Shown in pieces: positions 38,335-47,700 of a DNA stretch of 64,000 nt (position 1 is the first letter of the stretch; each line of letters starts with the position of its first letter). Source of the DNA: Streptomyces sp. TN58. Lineage in GTDB: Bacteria; Actinomycetota; Actinomycetes; Streptomycetales; Streptomycetaceae. Under the pieces are notes generated by a model. That model saw only the letters and a list, made by a program, of their open reading frames with translations. It was not told the DNA's origin and made no database searches. The stretch lies in NCBI RefSeq assembly GCF_001941845.1, contig NZ_CP018870.1, positions 992,001 to 1,056,000 of the forward strand. Reading direction: 5' to 3'. The translations under genes and the position numbers were made by a program.

Positions 38335-40005
38335 TCAGTAGCGGTCCAGAAGGGTGGTCAGGACCTTGTAGAGGGCCGATTCGGGGTCCGCCACGCTGTC
38401 CGGTGAGCGCCAGGCCACGAAGCCGTCCGGGCGGACGAGTACCGCGCCGGACGCCGTGGTGCCGTGCGCCTCGGCCCAGTCGCCGCCGTCCTCCGGGATC
38501 AGGTCGGCCTCCGGGCCGGTGCCGATCGCGTAGGCGTCCAGGCGTACGTTCATCCGCTTGGCGACCGACCCCGCCGCGCCGCTCCACGGTGTGCCCTCGG
38601 AGCTGAGCAGGACGAAGGACCGCTCGTAGAGGTCGACGGTCGACCTCCGCTCCCCCCGCGCCGGGTCGCGCAGCCACAGGTGCGGGGCGCGCGTGCCCGG
38701 GTCCCCGCACAGGCGCATCCGCTCGGGCACGACCGGCAGGTCCGGGTCGGCTCCCACCACCGCGCCCTGGCCGTAGCGGTAGCCCATGGCCACCGTGAGG
38801 ACGCCGTTCTGCCGGCCGCCGCCGCGCGCCGGCGCTCCGGCGGCGGGCTCGGCGACGGTCTCCGGGTCCGGCTCGTACCCCGGGTGGCTGTGCTCCGCCG
38901 AACGGGCCGAGGCCCGTTCGCTCGTCGCCCGTGCCACCGGGAGCCGCTCGGACTCGTAGGTCTCCAGCAGCCCCGGGCCGGCGGCGCCGTCGAGTACCGC
39001 GGCGATCTTCCAGGCGAGGTTGTGCGCGTCCTGGATGCCGGTGTTCGAGCCGAACGCCCCGGTGGGCGACATCTCGTGGGCGGAGTCGCCGGCCAGGAAG
39101 ACTCGGCCGGCCGCGTACCGCTGGGCGACGCGCTCGGCGGCGTGCCACGGCGCCTTCCCGGTGATCTCGACGTCCAGTCCGGGTGCGCCGACGGCCCGGC
39201 GGATGTGTTCCACGCAGCGCTCGTCGGTGAAGTCCTCCAGCGTCTCGCCCCGGTCGGGGTGCCACGGCGCGTGGAAGACCCACCGCTCCCGGTTGTCGAC
39301 GGGCAGCAGGGCCCCGTCCGCGTCCGGCTTGGTGAGGTAGCACACGATGAAGCGCCGGTCGCCGATCACGTCCGCGAGCATCCGGGACCGGAAGGTGATG
39401 CTCACGTTGTGGAAGAGGTCGCCGGGACCGCTCTGGCCGATCCGGAGCTGTTCGCGCACGGGGCTGCGCGGGCCGTCGGCGGCGACCAGGTAGTCGGCGC
39501 GCACCGTGCTGTGCTCGCCGCTCTCGCGGTTCTTGACGATCGCGGTGACCCCGCTCTCGTCCTGTTCGAAGGAGAGCAGTTCGGTGGAGAACCGCAGGTC
39601 CGCCCCGAGTGTGGGGGTGACCGACATCAGCACCGGCTCGATGTCGTTCTGGCTGCACAGGCACCAGGTCGAAGGGCTGAAACGGGCCAGCGCGCCGCCC
39701 GGGTCGATCTGTTCGAACAGCCACTCCTGGTCGTCGCCGGTCAGGGATCCGCCCTGCAGGATGCCGTGGTTGTCCGCCAGGACCGAGGCGGCCTCACGGA
39801 TCCGGTCCTCGACGTGGGCGACGCGGAACAGTTCCATGGTGCGGACGTTGATACCGCGTCCACGCGGGTGCAGCGAGGTTCCCGCATGCTTCTCGACCAG
39901 CATGTGCGTGATGCCATGACGGCCGAGGAACAGCGAGGTGCACAGGCCCACCAGCGAGCCGCCCACGATGAGGACCGGGACGCGGTGGTCGACGTTTTCC
40001 TTCAT
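38335..40005 (-). CDS. FAD-dependent aromatic polyketide hydroxylase
   Basis: A 556-residue class A flavoprotein monooxygenase. FAD motif VLIVGGSLVGLCTSLFLGRHG (starts ~9), the DG motif YLVAADGPRSPVREQL (~160) and the GD motif FLAGDSAHEMSPTGAFGSN (~295) are all present. The C-terminal thioredoxin-like domain (~410-556) resembles RdmE/PgaE-type hydroxylases and the WhiE ORFVIII/SchC hydroxylases. ATG 40005 has GGAAG upstream. Divergent from the SchA/CurD-like gene with a 147-bp shared promoter region, the same arrangement as in spore-pigment clusters. Confidence 0.88.
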   Translation of the reverse strand: MKENVDHRVPVLIVGGSLVGLCTSLFLGRHGITHMLVEKHAGTSLHPRGRGINVRTMELFRVAHVEDRIREAASVLADNHGILQGGSLTGDDQEWLFEQIDPGGALARFSPSTWCLCSQNDIEPVLMSVTPTLGADLRFSTELLSFEQDESGVTAIVKNRESGEHSTVRADYLVAADGPRSPVREQLRIGQSGPGDLFHNVSITFRSRMLADVIGDRRFIVCYLTKPDADGALLPVDNRERWVFHAPWHPDRGETLEDFTDERCVEHIRRAVGAPGLDVEITGKAPWHAAERVAQRYAAGRVFLAGDSAHEMSPTGAFGSNTGIQDAHNLAWKIAAVLDGAAGPGLLETYESERLPVARATSERASARSAEHSHPGYEPDPETVAEPAAGAPARGGGRQNGVLTVAMGYRYGQGAVVGADPDLPVVPERMRLCGDPGTRAPHLWLRDPARGERRSTVDLYERSFVLLSSEGTPWSGAAGSVAKRMNVRLDAYAIGTGPEADLIPEDGGDWAEAHGTTASGAVLVRPDGFVAWRSPDSVADPESALYKVLTTLLDRY

Positions 40006-40152
40006 GGATCTTCCATGCCCTCTGCGGCGGGTGTTCCCTCGCTCGTTCACCCGCTTGGTTCTCTCCTCTCGCGCCGACGGCGCTACCGGACCACGATCGG
40101 TTCGGGTGGCGCCGCCCCGTGGCGACCGTGTGGTCTCGAAGGAGTGTGAACG

Positions 40153-41349
40153 ATGACAACCTTGTCGGAACGGATATCCCAGTCCGCCTTCGACGACTCA
40201 AGGCTTCGGGTCGTGCTGCTGCTGGATCTGTACGACGGTGCGCAGAACCAGTTCCTGGAGGTCTACGAGGACCTCCACAAGCAGGTGTCCTCCGTCCCCG
40301 GGCACATCCGGGACGAACTGTGCCAGTCGATCGAGAATCCGTCCCAGTGGCTGATCACCAGCGAATGGGAGAGCGCACCGCGGTTCTTGGCCTGGGTCAA
40401 CAGCGAGGAGCACGTCGCCTCTGTCCAGCCGCTCCACGGCTGCGTACGGGACACGCGCTCGCTGCGGTTCAGCGTGCTGCGGGAGACGGGCAGGGACCAC
40501 GGTCCCGGCGCCGCCGCCTTCTCCGCCGGCCCGTCCGCCGAGACCCCCTTCGCCGCCGCTGCCGCGTCCGCGGCGGCCGGCGGACCGGACCGTGCGAGGG
40601 GCCGCCTGCAGGTCGCCCCGCGGCGCGGTGACGGCGTGGTCCGCCACGCCCTGACCTTCACGGTCAAGCCGGGCAGCGAGTCCGTCGTGGCGGACCTGCT
40701 GAGCGGGTACGCCTCGCCGCAGGCACAGGTGGACGAACACACCCGGCTGCGCCGCACCTCCCTCTTCATGCACGGCAACCGCGTCGTACGGGCCTTGGAG
40801 GTCGAGGGCGACCTGCTCGCGGCGCTGCGCCATGTGGCTCAGCAGCCCGAGGTCAGGAAGCTGGAGGAGGCCATCAACCCGTACCTGGAGCAGCACCGCG
40901 ATCTCAGCGATCCCGGTTCCGCCCGGACGTTCTTCACCCGTGCGGCGCTGCCCGCCGTGCACCACGTGGCGGCGGGCGGGAGCGACGGCGCGGAACTCGG
41001 GCGGCACGCGCTGTTCTATCCCGCCAAGAAGGGGTGCGGTACGGAACTGGCCCGGCTGCTGGCCGCACAGGACGAGGCGGCCGTGGACGACGCGACGAGT
41101 CCGATCGAGGCGAGCACCGTCTTCCAGCGCGACGACGTCGTCGTCCGCCTCCTCGACCTGCGCGGCCCGCACGACGCCCGGCCGGCCCTGACGCTCGGCG
41201 TCGAGGGCGGCCACAAGGCGGCGGTGCTCGCCCGGCTGCTCGACAGCGCCAAGGACGGCGTGCCCACCACCCACCAGGAGATCTCGCGCTTCCTGGAGCG
41301 CTCCGAGATGCGCCTGATCACCGACCGGCGCTCGCCGGCCCGAGCTTGA
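40153..41349 (+). CDS. SchA/CurD-like protein (spore-pigment cluster ORFI type)
   Basis: A 398-residue protein. The first ~105 residues resemble an antibiotic-biosynthesis monooxygenase (ABM) fold, followed by an Ala-rich linker and the SchA/CurD-like domain (~155-395). Homologues are the first ORF in whiE, sch and cur type II PKS spore-pigment clusters, where the role is not settled. Ribosome site AAGGAG precedes ATG 40153. It is followed after 13 bp by an ACP gene. Confidence 0.85.
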   Translation: MTTLSERISQSAFDDSRLRVVLLLDLYDGAQNQFLEVYEDLHKQVSSVPGHIRDELCQSIENPSQWLITSEWESAPRFLAWVNSEEHVASVQPLHGCVRDTRSLRFSVLRETGRDHGPGAAAFSAGPSAETPFAAAAASAAAGGPDRARGRLQVAPRRGDGVVRHALTFTVKPGSESVVADLLSGYASPQAQVDEHTRLRRTSLFMHGNRVVRALEVEGDLLAALRHVAQQPEVRKLEEAINPYLEQHRDLSDPGSARTFFTRAALPAVHHVAAGGSDGAELGRHALFYPAKKGCGTELARLLAAQDEAAVDDATSPIEASTVFQRDDVVVRLLDLRGPHDARPALTLGVEGGHKAAVLARLLDSAKDGVPTTHQEISRFLERSEMRLITDRRSPARA

Positions 41350-41362
41350 GGAGAAGCCCGCC

Positions 41363-41620
41363 ATGACCGACCGACTGACCGTGGAAGAGCTGGCCGCGCT
41401 GATGAAGAAGGGTGCGGGCATCGCCGTCGACCCCGCCGTCATGGCGGACCGGCCCGATGCGAAGTTCGACGAGTGGGGGCTGGACTCCCTGGGCCTGCTC
41501 GGTATCGTCGGCGAGCTGGAGAACCGGCACGGCCGGTCCCTGCCCGCCGGTGCGGACCAGTGCAAGTCGCCGCGCGAGTTCCTCGACCTCGTCAACAACG
41601 CCCTGACGGCCGGAACCTGA
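41363..41620 (+). CDS. Acyl carrier protein of type II PKS kind
   Basis: An 85-residue carrier protein with phosphopantetheine Ser in WGLDSLGLLG (~43). Sequence resembles WhiE/SchF-like spore-pigment ACPs more than fatty-acid AcpP. GAGGAG lies upstream of the ATG. No KS/CLF gene is adjacent on either side, so its partner synthase must be elsewhere. Confidence 0.88.
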   Translation: MTDRLTVEELAALMKKGAGIAVDPAVMADRPDAKFDEWGLDSLGLLGIVGELENRHGRSLPAGADQCKSPREFLDLVNNALTAGT

Positions 41621-41659
41621 CGCGACCGGGCGGACGGGCGCAGCCGCCCGGCACGTACG

Positions 41660-41702
41660 ACGACGCCCCGGCGCCGGCCGACCGCCGGTACCGGGGCGTC
41701 GT
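41660..41702. terminator. Bidirectional hairpin between ACP and methyltransferase genes
   Basis: 12-bp perfect arms (41660-41671, 41691-41702) around a 19-base, partly self-pairing loop, between convergent genes. Confidence 0.7.
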
Positions 41703-41725
41703 GGCGCGTGCCGGGAAGGCCAGGA

Positions 41726-42814
41726 TCACCCGGGCACGGTGCACTCGAAGGCGTGCAGGTAGGCGTTGACGGGGCGGACGTCGCCGAGCAGGAGTCCGGC
41801 GTCCGCCAGACGGGTGCGCAGGCTCTCCTCGGTGTGCTTGGCCCCGCCGACGTTGAGCAGCAGCATCAGGTCCATGGCCGTGGTGAACCGCATCGAGGGG
41901 GTGTCGTCGACGAGGTTCTCGATGACGACGACCCTGGCTCCGGGGCGGGCCGCGGCGACGACGTTGCGCAGGGTCCTGCGGGTGCTCTCGTCGTCCCATT
42001 CGAGGATGTTCTTGATGATGTAGAGGTCGGCGTCGACCGGGACGGCCTCGCGGCAGTCGCCGGGGACGATGGCGGTCCGGTCGGCGAGGGTGCCGCCGTC
42101 GCGCAGCCTGGGATCGGCCTTCGCGGCCACGCCGGGCAGGTCGAGCAGGTGCCCGCGTACCGTCGGGTGCTTCTCCAGCAGGCAGGCCAGGACGTGTCCC
42201 TGCCCGCCGCCGATGTCGGCGACGACGGAGACGCCGGTGAGGTCGAGCAGGTCCGCGACGTCCAGCGCCGACTGCATGCTGGAGGTGGTCATGGCGCGGT
42301 TGAAGACGTGCGCCGACTCGTGCGCGTCCTGGTGCAGGTATTCGAAGAACCCCTTGCCGAAGAGGTCGTGGAAGATGCTGCCGCCGGTGCTGACGGCGTC
42401 GTCGAGCCGCGGCCACGCCTGCCAGGTCCAGGGTTCGGTGCACCACAGGGAGATGTAGCGCAGGCTGTGCGGGTCGTCCTCGCGCAGCAGCCGCGACATG
42501 TCCGTGTGGACGAAGCCGCCGTCCTCGGTCTCGGCGAAGATCCCGTAGCAGGACAGGGCGCGGAGCAGCCGTCGCAGGGGCTCCGGTTCCGCGTGCACCG
42601 CGGCGGCGAGCTCGGCGGCGGTGGCGGGTGACTCGCCGAGGGCGTCGGCCACCTTGAGCCGGGCGGCGGCGCGTACGGCGGCGGCGACGGCCGCGCCGAA
42701 GGCCAGCTCGCGCAGCCGCATGGCCGGTGGGGGCGTGTGCGGGGGGCCCGCGTTCGGAGCGGGGACGGGCGAGGGCGCGGGGGTGGAGGCAGCGGTGGAA
42801 CTCACCGTGGTCAT
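41726..42814 (-). CDS. SAM-dependent O-methyltransferase
   Basis: A 362-residue protein of the DnrK/TcmO/COMT-like family. An N-terminal winged-helix dimerisation domain (~30-115) precedes the class I SAM fold with VVADIGGGQGHVLACLLEKH (~195) and the IIKNILEWDDE region (~265) near the active site. Such enzymes methylate phenolic or carboxyl oxygens of polyketides. The first ~30 residues are Ser/Pro-rich and poorly conserved in appearance. Lies next to the ACP and 34 bp downstream of the beta-helix gene on the same strand. Confidence 0.88.
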   Translation of the reverse strand: MTTVSSTAASTPAPSPVPAPNAGPPHTPPPAMRLRELAFGAAVAAAVRAAARLKVADALGESPATAAELAAAVHAEPEPLRRLLRALSCYGIFAETEDGGFVHTDMSRLLREDDPHSLRYISLWCTEPWTWQAWPRLDDAVSTGGSIFHDLFGKGFFEYLHQDAHESAHVFNRAMTTSSMQSALDVADLLDLTGVSVVADIGGGQGHVLACLLEKHPTVRGHLLDLPGVAAKADPRLRDGGTLADRTAIVPGDCREAVPVDADLYIIKNILEWDDESTRRTLRNVVAAARPGARVVVIENLVDDTPSMRFTTAMDLMLLLNVGGAKHTEESLRTRLADAGLLLGDVRPVNAYLHAFECTVPG

Positions 42815-42848
42815 AGGGGCTCGATTCTCCTGATGAGGGGGAAGCGGT

Positions 42849-43934
42849 TCAGCACAGGCCGGCCGGCACGGAGGTGTCGCACTCGTTGTCGAGGAACCGG
42901 TTGCCCGATCCGGCCCCCTGGTTGGCCAGGTCGTAGGGCAGGTTGTCCAGCACCACGTTGTCCTCGACGACGTTGTCGGTGTTCGTCGCGCCCACGAAGC
43001 TCTTGAACAGCAGGACGCCGCCCGACAGGGGGGAGGATCCGACGTTGCCCCGGATGGAGTTCGACCGTACGACCGTCTCTTCGGCGCCGGTGAGGACGAC
43101 GCCGACGCCCTGGATGTCGGGGAGGCGGCTGTTGCCCTTGCAGAACTTGTTGTTCTCGTGGATGCGGTTGCCCCGGATGGTCAGGTCCCCGGCGCCGGGT
43201 TCGCCCTCGTCGCCGACGACGAAGACGCCGCCGCAGTTGCCGGTGAGGTGGTTGCCGCTGACGGTGAGGTTGCGGACGCGCCGGACCGTGACGCCGATCC
43301 GGTTGCCGGTCAGCCTGTTGCCGCGGATCACGGCGCCGTGGGTGTCGGTGGCGCCGCCCTCGCGCGCGACGGTGTTGGCGATGAAGATGCCCGACTCGGC
43401 GTTGTCGCGGGCGATGTTGTCGCGGAAGAAGCCGCGGGTGGACCGCTCCTGGGCGATGCCCCAGGTGCTGTTGTTCTCGGAGATCACGCGCTCGACGCTC
43501 AGGCGGTCGGTGTACGAGGCCCAGATGCCGTTCCGCTTGAAGCCGGAGACCGTCAGAGCCCGGATCTCGACACCGGTGACGGGCTGCTCCTCCGTACCCA
43601 TGACGCAGATTCCGGTGTCGGCCTGCGAGCAGGCGAGGGCGGCCCGTCCGGACGCCTCCGGGGCGGGCAGGGTCTTCGCGGCCGGCGGCCTGATCACCGT
43701 CCGCTCTCCCCATCCGCGCAGCGTCAGCCTCTTCGTGATCAGCACGTTCTCGTAGTAGGTGCCCGGCATCACGGTGATGATGTCGCCCGGCCGCGCGGAG
43801 TCCACCGCGTCCTGGATCGAATCGCCCGGGCGTACCCGGTGTCCGGCCGCGGACGCGGGTGGCGAGAAGACGCCGAACCCGGCGGCCATGACGACGGCGA
43901 TGCACGTGAGGGACTTGAGTTGTCGATTCGTCAC
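42849..43934 (-). CDS. Secreted right-handed parallel beta-helix protein
   Basis: A 361-residue protein. Signal peptide about 1-28 (IAVVMAAGFGVFSPPASA). The mature part starts with a DUF1565-like rung (GDSIQDAVDSARPGDIITV) and continues with many Asn-rich beta-helix rungs (VISENNSTWGI, NRLTGNRIGV, NHLTGNCGGV, NRIHENN, NSIRGN), as in pectate-lyase-fold and NosD-like proteins. Four or more Cys residues may form disulphides. GTG 43934 was chosen because the signal peptide follows directly; no clear ribosome site. Catalytic residues are not recognisable. Confidence 0.82.
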   Translation of the reverse strand: MTNRQLKSLTCIAVVMAAGFGVFSPPASAAGHRVRPGDSIQDAVDSARPGDIITVMPGTYYENVLITKRLTLRGWGERTVIRPPAAKTLPAPEASGRAALACSQADTGICVMGTEEQPVTGVEIRALTVSGFKRNGIWASYTDRLSVERVISENNSTWGIAQERSTRGFFRDNIARDNAESGIFIANTVAREGGATDTHGAVIRGNRLTGNRIGVTVRRVRNLTVSGNHLTGNCGGVFVVGDEGEPGAGDLTIRGNRIHENNKFCKGNSRLPDIQGVGVVLTGAEETVVRSNSIRGNVGSSPLSGGVLLFKSFVGATNTDNVVEDNVVLDNLPYDLANQGAGSGNRFLDNECDTSVPAGLC

Positions 43935-43950
43935 AATGCAGAAGTTATGG

Positions 43951-43968
43951 GCGATTGCGACAAATCGC
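43951..43968. promoter_or_regulatory. Inverted repeat upstream of the beta-helix gene
   Basis: GCGATT (43951-43956) and AATCGC (43963-43968) with a 6-base spacer, 17 bp before the GTG start. Possible operator or part of the promoter. Confidence 0.4.
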
Positions 43969-44224
43969 CACACTGGGTGAGCGGATCGACGCATGCCGTG
44001 GGCAAACGGCCGCATTTTGACGCCCGGAGAGTGGATCGTCGTACCGCAGCCGGCTCCCCCGGCCCACAACCCCCGCGCCGTTGCCCCCTGGCCGACAACG
44101 GGGCAGGCCACGAGGGGTTTCCCGGTCCGACACGGGACGGGCAACGGGCAACCCGTCGACCCCGGAGCCCGGCCGGCGCCAGGCTGGAGCCGTCAGCACG
44201 AAGCACGAACCGCAAGGGGAAACC

Positions 44225-44587
44225 ATGCGCAAGCTGTTCCGCGGCGCCGCCGCTCTCGCCACGTCCGTCGTCGCGGTGATCGCCCTCAGCGCCTCGGTGG
44301 AGGCCAAGCCGGTCGACGCCTGGGCGGGATGCCCGGACGGGGCGGTGTGCATCTACCCTCAGAACCAGAACCCGGCCGTCAAGCCGACGCACGTCTTCTA
44401 CCGGTACGGGGCGCACAACCTCACCAACCAGTTCGGACACCACTGGGTGCTCAACAACCAGTACGGCGGTGCGACCGCAAACCTGTGCACCGGCTCGGGC
44501 GGCGCGGGCTGTGGCAGCCCCATCGCCGCCAAGACCGGTGTGTACGCCGACCTCACCCCGATCAACTCGATCCGCCTCAACCCCTGA
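44225..44587 (+). CDS. Secreted peptidase inhibitor I36-like small protein
   Basis: A 120-residue exported protein. Signal peptide about 1-27 (LATSVVAVIALSASVEA). The mature part has CPDGAVCIYPQ and later Cys residues in LCTGSGGAGCGS, a four-Cys pattern like the I36/SMI-type inhibitor family of Streptomyces. AAGGGGAAACC precedes ATG 44225. A strong terminator follows. Target protease unknown. Confidence 0.8.
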   Translation: MRKLFRGAAALATSVVAVIALSASVEAKPVDAWAGCPDGAVCIYPQNQNPAVKPTHVFYRYGAHNLTNQFGHHWVLNNQYGGATANLCTGSGGAGCGSPIAAKTGVYADLTPINSIRLNP

Positions 44588-44604
44588 CGCCAGGGCGAGA
44601 CCGG

Positions 44605-44638
44605 CGTCCCGGAGCCGCCGTGCGGCGGCTCCGGGACG
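44605..44638 (+). terminator. Intrinsic terminator after the I36-like gene
   Basis: 15-bp perfect arms (44605-44619, 44624-44638) with a GTGC loop, followed by TTCCTGTTCT. Confidence 0.85.
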
Positions 44639-44733
44639 TTCCTGTTCTCGTCATACCGGCTGGAAGCTCCCCATTTCCGGCCGTCCCGCGCGGTAGCCTG
44701 GGCAGCACCGTCTCGCTGCCTGGGCGCACTGCC

Positions 44734-47700
44734 ATGGGGGATGTCTTGGGGGACCCGGATCCGGACCGCCGGCGCACGACCGACCAGCTGCGGGAGTCCG
44801 ACGACACCGTGCGGCCCTTCCCTGCCCAGCTGAGACGTCTGCGGTTGCAACGCGGCCTGTCCCTCGCGGACCTGGCGCGCGAGACGCACTACAGCAAGGG
44901 CTACCTGAGCAAGATCGAGACCGGTGCGAAGCGGGTCACCGTCGACGTCGCACGGCGCTGCGACGACGTGTTGCGGGCGGGGGGCGAACTGCTGCGGATG
45001 GCCCGGGAAGCCGAGGCGTCCGAGGGCGGGACCGCCTCCGCCGGGGCCACCGTGGCCGGGCCGCGGCAGGAGGGCGAGTGCCCCTACCGCGGCCTGCCCG
45101 CCTTCACCGCGCGGGACGCCCGCTGGTTCTTCGGCCGGGAGCGGGCCACCGCCGAACTGGCCGAACGGGTCTTCGAGCGGATCGGCGCCGGGCCCCTGGT
45201 GCTCGTCGCCCCGTCGGGCGCCGGCAAGTCCTCCCTGCTGCACGCGGGGCTCGTACCGGCCCTGCGCGGCGGCGGCTTCCCCATGCCGGGGGCCGACACC
45301 TGGCCGGTGGTCGCGCTGACCCCCACCGCACAGCCGCTGGAGGAACTGCTCGGCCGCGCCGCGAAGGTGCTGGGGGGCGATCTCGGCATCACGGCACGGG
45401 AGTTGCGGGAGCGCCCCCGGGCCCTGCTCGAAGCGGTCCACCGGCTGTCGGAGCCGGCCCCGGCGGCCGATCCGGGCCTGCCCGCGCCGCCCCTGCGCCC
45501 GGTGCTGCTGGTCGACCAGTTCGAGGAGCTGTTCACCCTCTGCACCGACGAGGACGAGCGGCGCGCGTTCGTACGGGTGCTCCGCGAGCTGTCGGTCCCG
45601 TGCCCCGAGCCGGCCGCGCACGAGCCGGCCGTCGTGGTGCTCGGCGTGCGGGCCGACTTCTCCGGCAACTGCCTGGAGCTGCCGGAGCTGGCCCCGGTGT
45701 TCACCGGCGGGCTGTTCGTCCTGTCGCCGATGTCGCCCGCGGAGCTGCGGGAGTCGATCACCCGCCCGGCCCGGCTCGCCGGCCTCGCCCTGGAACCGGG
45801 GCTGGTCCCCCTGCTGCTGCGTGATGCCGGCCTGCGCGACGACCCGTCCGGCGGGACGACGCCCTCCGGCGCGCTGCCGCTGGTCTCCCACGCGCTGCTG
45901 GCCACCTGGCGCCGGCGCGAGGGCGCCGTCCTGACCGTCTCCGGATACGAGCGCACCGGCGGCATCCAGGGCGCCGTCGCCCGGACCGCCGAGGAGGTGT
46001 TCGGCCGCCTCCACCCCGCCGAGCAGAGCACCCTCCGCCGTGTCCTGCTGCGGCTGGTGCACGTCGCCGACGACACCGGTGCGACGCGTCGCCGGACGAG
46101 CCGGACGGCCCTGCTGGAGCAGCCGGCCGACGCCGGCCCGGCCGCCGCCGCGCTCGACGCCTTCGTACGGGCCCGGCTGATCACCATGGACAGCGACACC
46201 GTGGAGATCACCCACGAAGCCCTGCTGCACGCCTGGCCGCGGCTGCGCGGATGGATCCGCGCCGACCGGGCGGGGCTCCTGGTCCACCGGCAGCTGTCCC
46301 ACGCCGCGGCCGAATGGGAGCGCGAGGGCCGCGATCCGTCGGCGCTCTACCGGGGCACCCGGTTGGAGGCCGCCCGCTCCTGGGCGGACGAACTCGGCGG
46401 CAGGGACCGGCTCGCGCCCCTGGAGGCGGCCTTCCTGCGCGAGAGCGGGGCGGTGCAGGACGGCCGTGAGCGGCAGGCCGCCCGCCAGGCGCGGCTGCGC
46501 CGGTGGATGCTGGCCACGCTGGCCGTCCTGCTGGTCCTGGCGGTGGGCGCCGGCGGGCTGGCCTACCAGCAGCGCACCGGCGCGCTCGCCCAGGAGCGGA
46601 CCGCCCGCTCGCGGGCGCTCGCCCTGCAGTCGGCGGCGCTGGCCGCGGGGCAGCCGGAGGCCTCGATGCTGCTCGCCGGGGACGCGTACCGGACGGCGCG
46701 GACGAGCGAGGCGCGCGGGGCGCTGCTGAGCACGCAGTCGCAGCCGTTCCTGGCCCGCCTGCGCGGGCACGGCGGGCCGGTCAACGCGGTGGCCTTCGGG
46801 CCGGCCAACGGCGTGCTGGCGACGGGCAGTTCGGACGGTACGGTGACCCTGCGGCGGGTGTCCGACCGGCGCACGACCGCGACGTTCACGATGGCCGGCC
46901 GGGTCCGCGCGGTCGCCGTGAGCCCCGACGGCCGGACCCTCGCGGCGGTCTCCACGGACGGGCCGGCCCGGCTCTGGGACACCGCCGACGGCAGCACGAG
47001 GGCGGTGCTCCCGGCGAGTACGACGGGTTCGCGGACGGTTGTCTTCGCGCCGGACGGGCGGACCCTGGCGACCGGCTGCGCGGACGGGTCGGTGCGGCTG
47101 TGGGAGGCCTCCGGTCAGTATCGCGCCGTCGCTTCCCTGGCCGGGCACACCGGGCAGGTCAACGCCCTGTCGTTCGCCTCGGACGGGCGGACGCTGGCCT
47201 CGGCCGGCGCGGACCGGAGCGTGCGGCTGTGGGATCCGGTGGAGGCCGCGCCGCTGGCCGTGCTGTCCGGGCACACCGACGAGGTACTGGGGGTGGCGTT
47301 CGCCCCGGACGGCCGTACGGTCGCCTCCGGGGGCGTCGACCGGACCGTGAGGCTGTGGGACGTGGCCGGGCGCCGTACGACGGCGACGCTGACGGGGCAC
47401 AGCGACGACGTCAACGGCGTCGCCTTCACACCGGACGGGACGACGGTGGTCAGCGCGGGCGGTGACGGTGCGACCCGGCTGTGGGACGTCGCGGGCGGCC
47501 GGCTGACGGCGACGCTCGCCGGGCACACCGACTACGTGCTCGGGGTGGCCGTGGACGGCCGGGGCGCACTCGTGGCCACCGCCGGGTTCGACCAGTCGGT
47601 GGTGCTCTGGGACCTGCGGGGCGCGGTGCTGGCGTCACGGCCGTTCACGGAGATCTGGCACGCCGCGTACAGCCCGGACGGGAAGCTGCTGGCCACCGCG

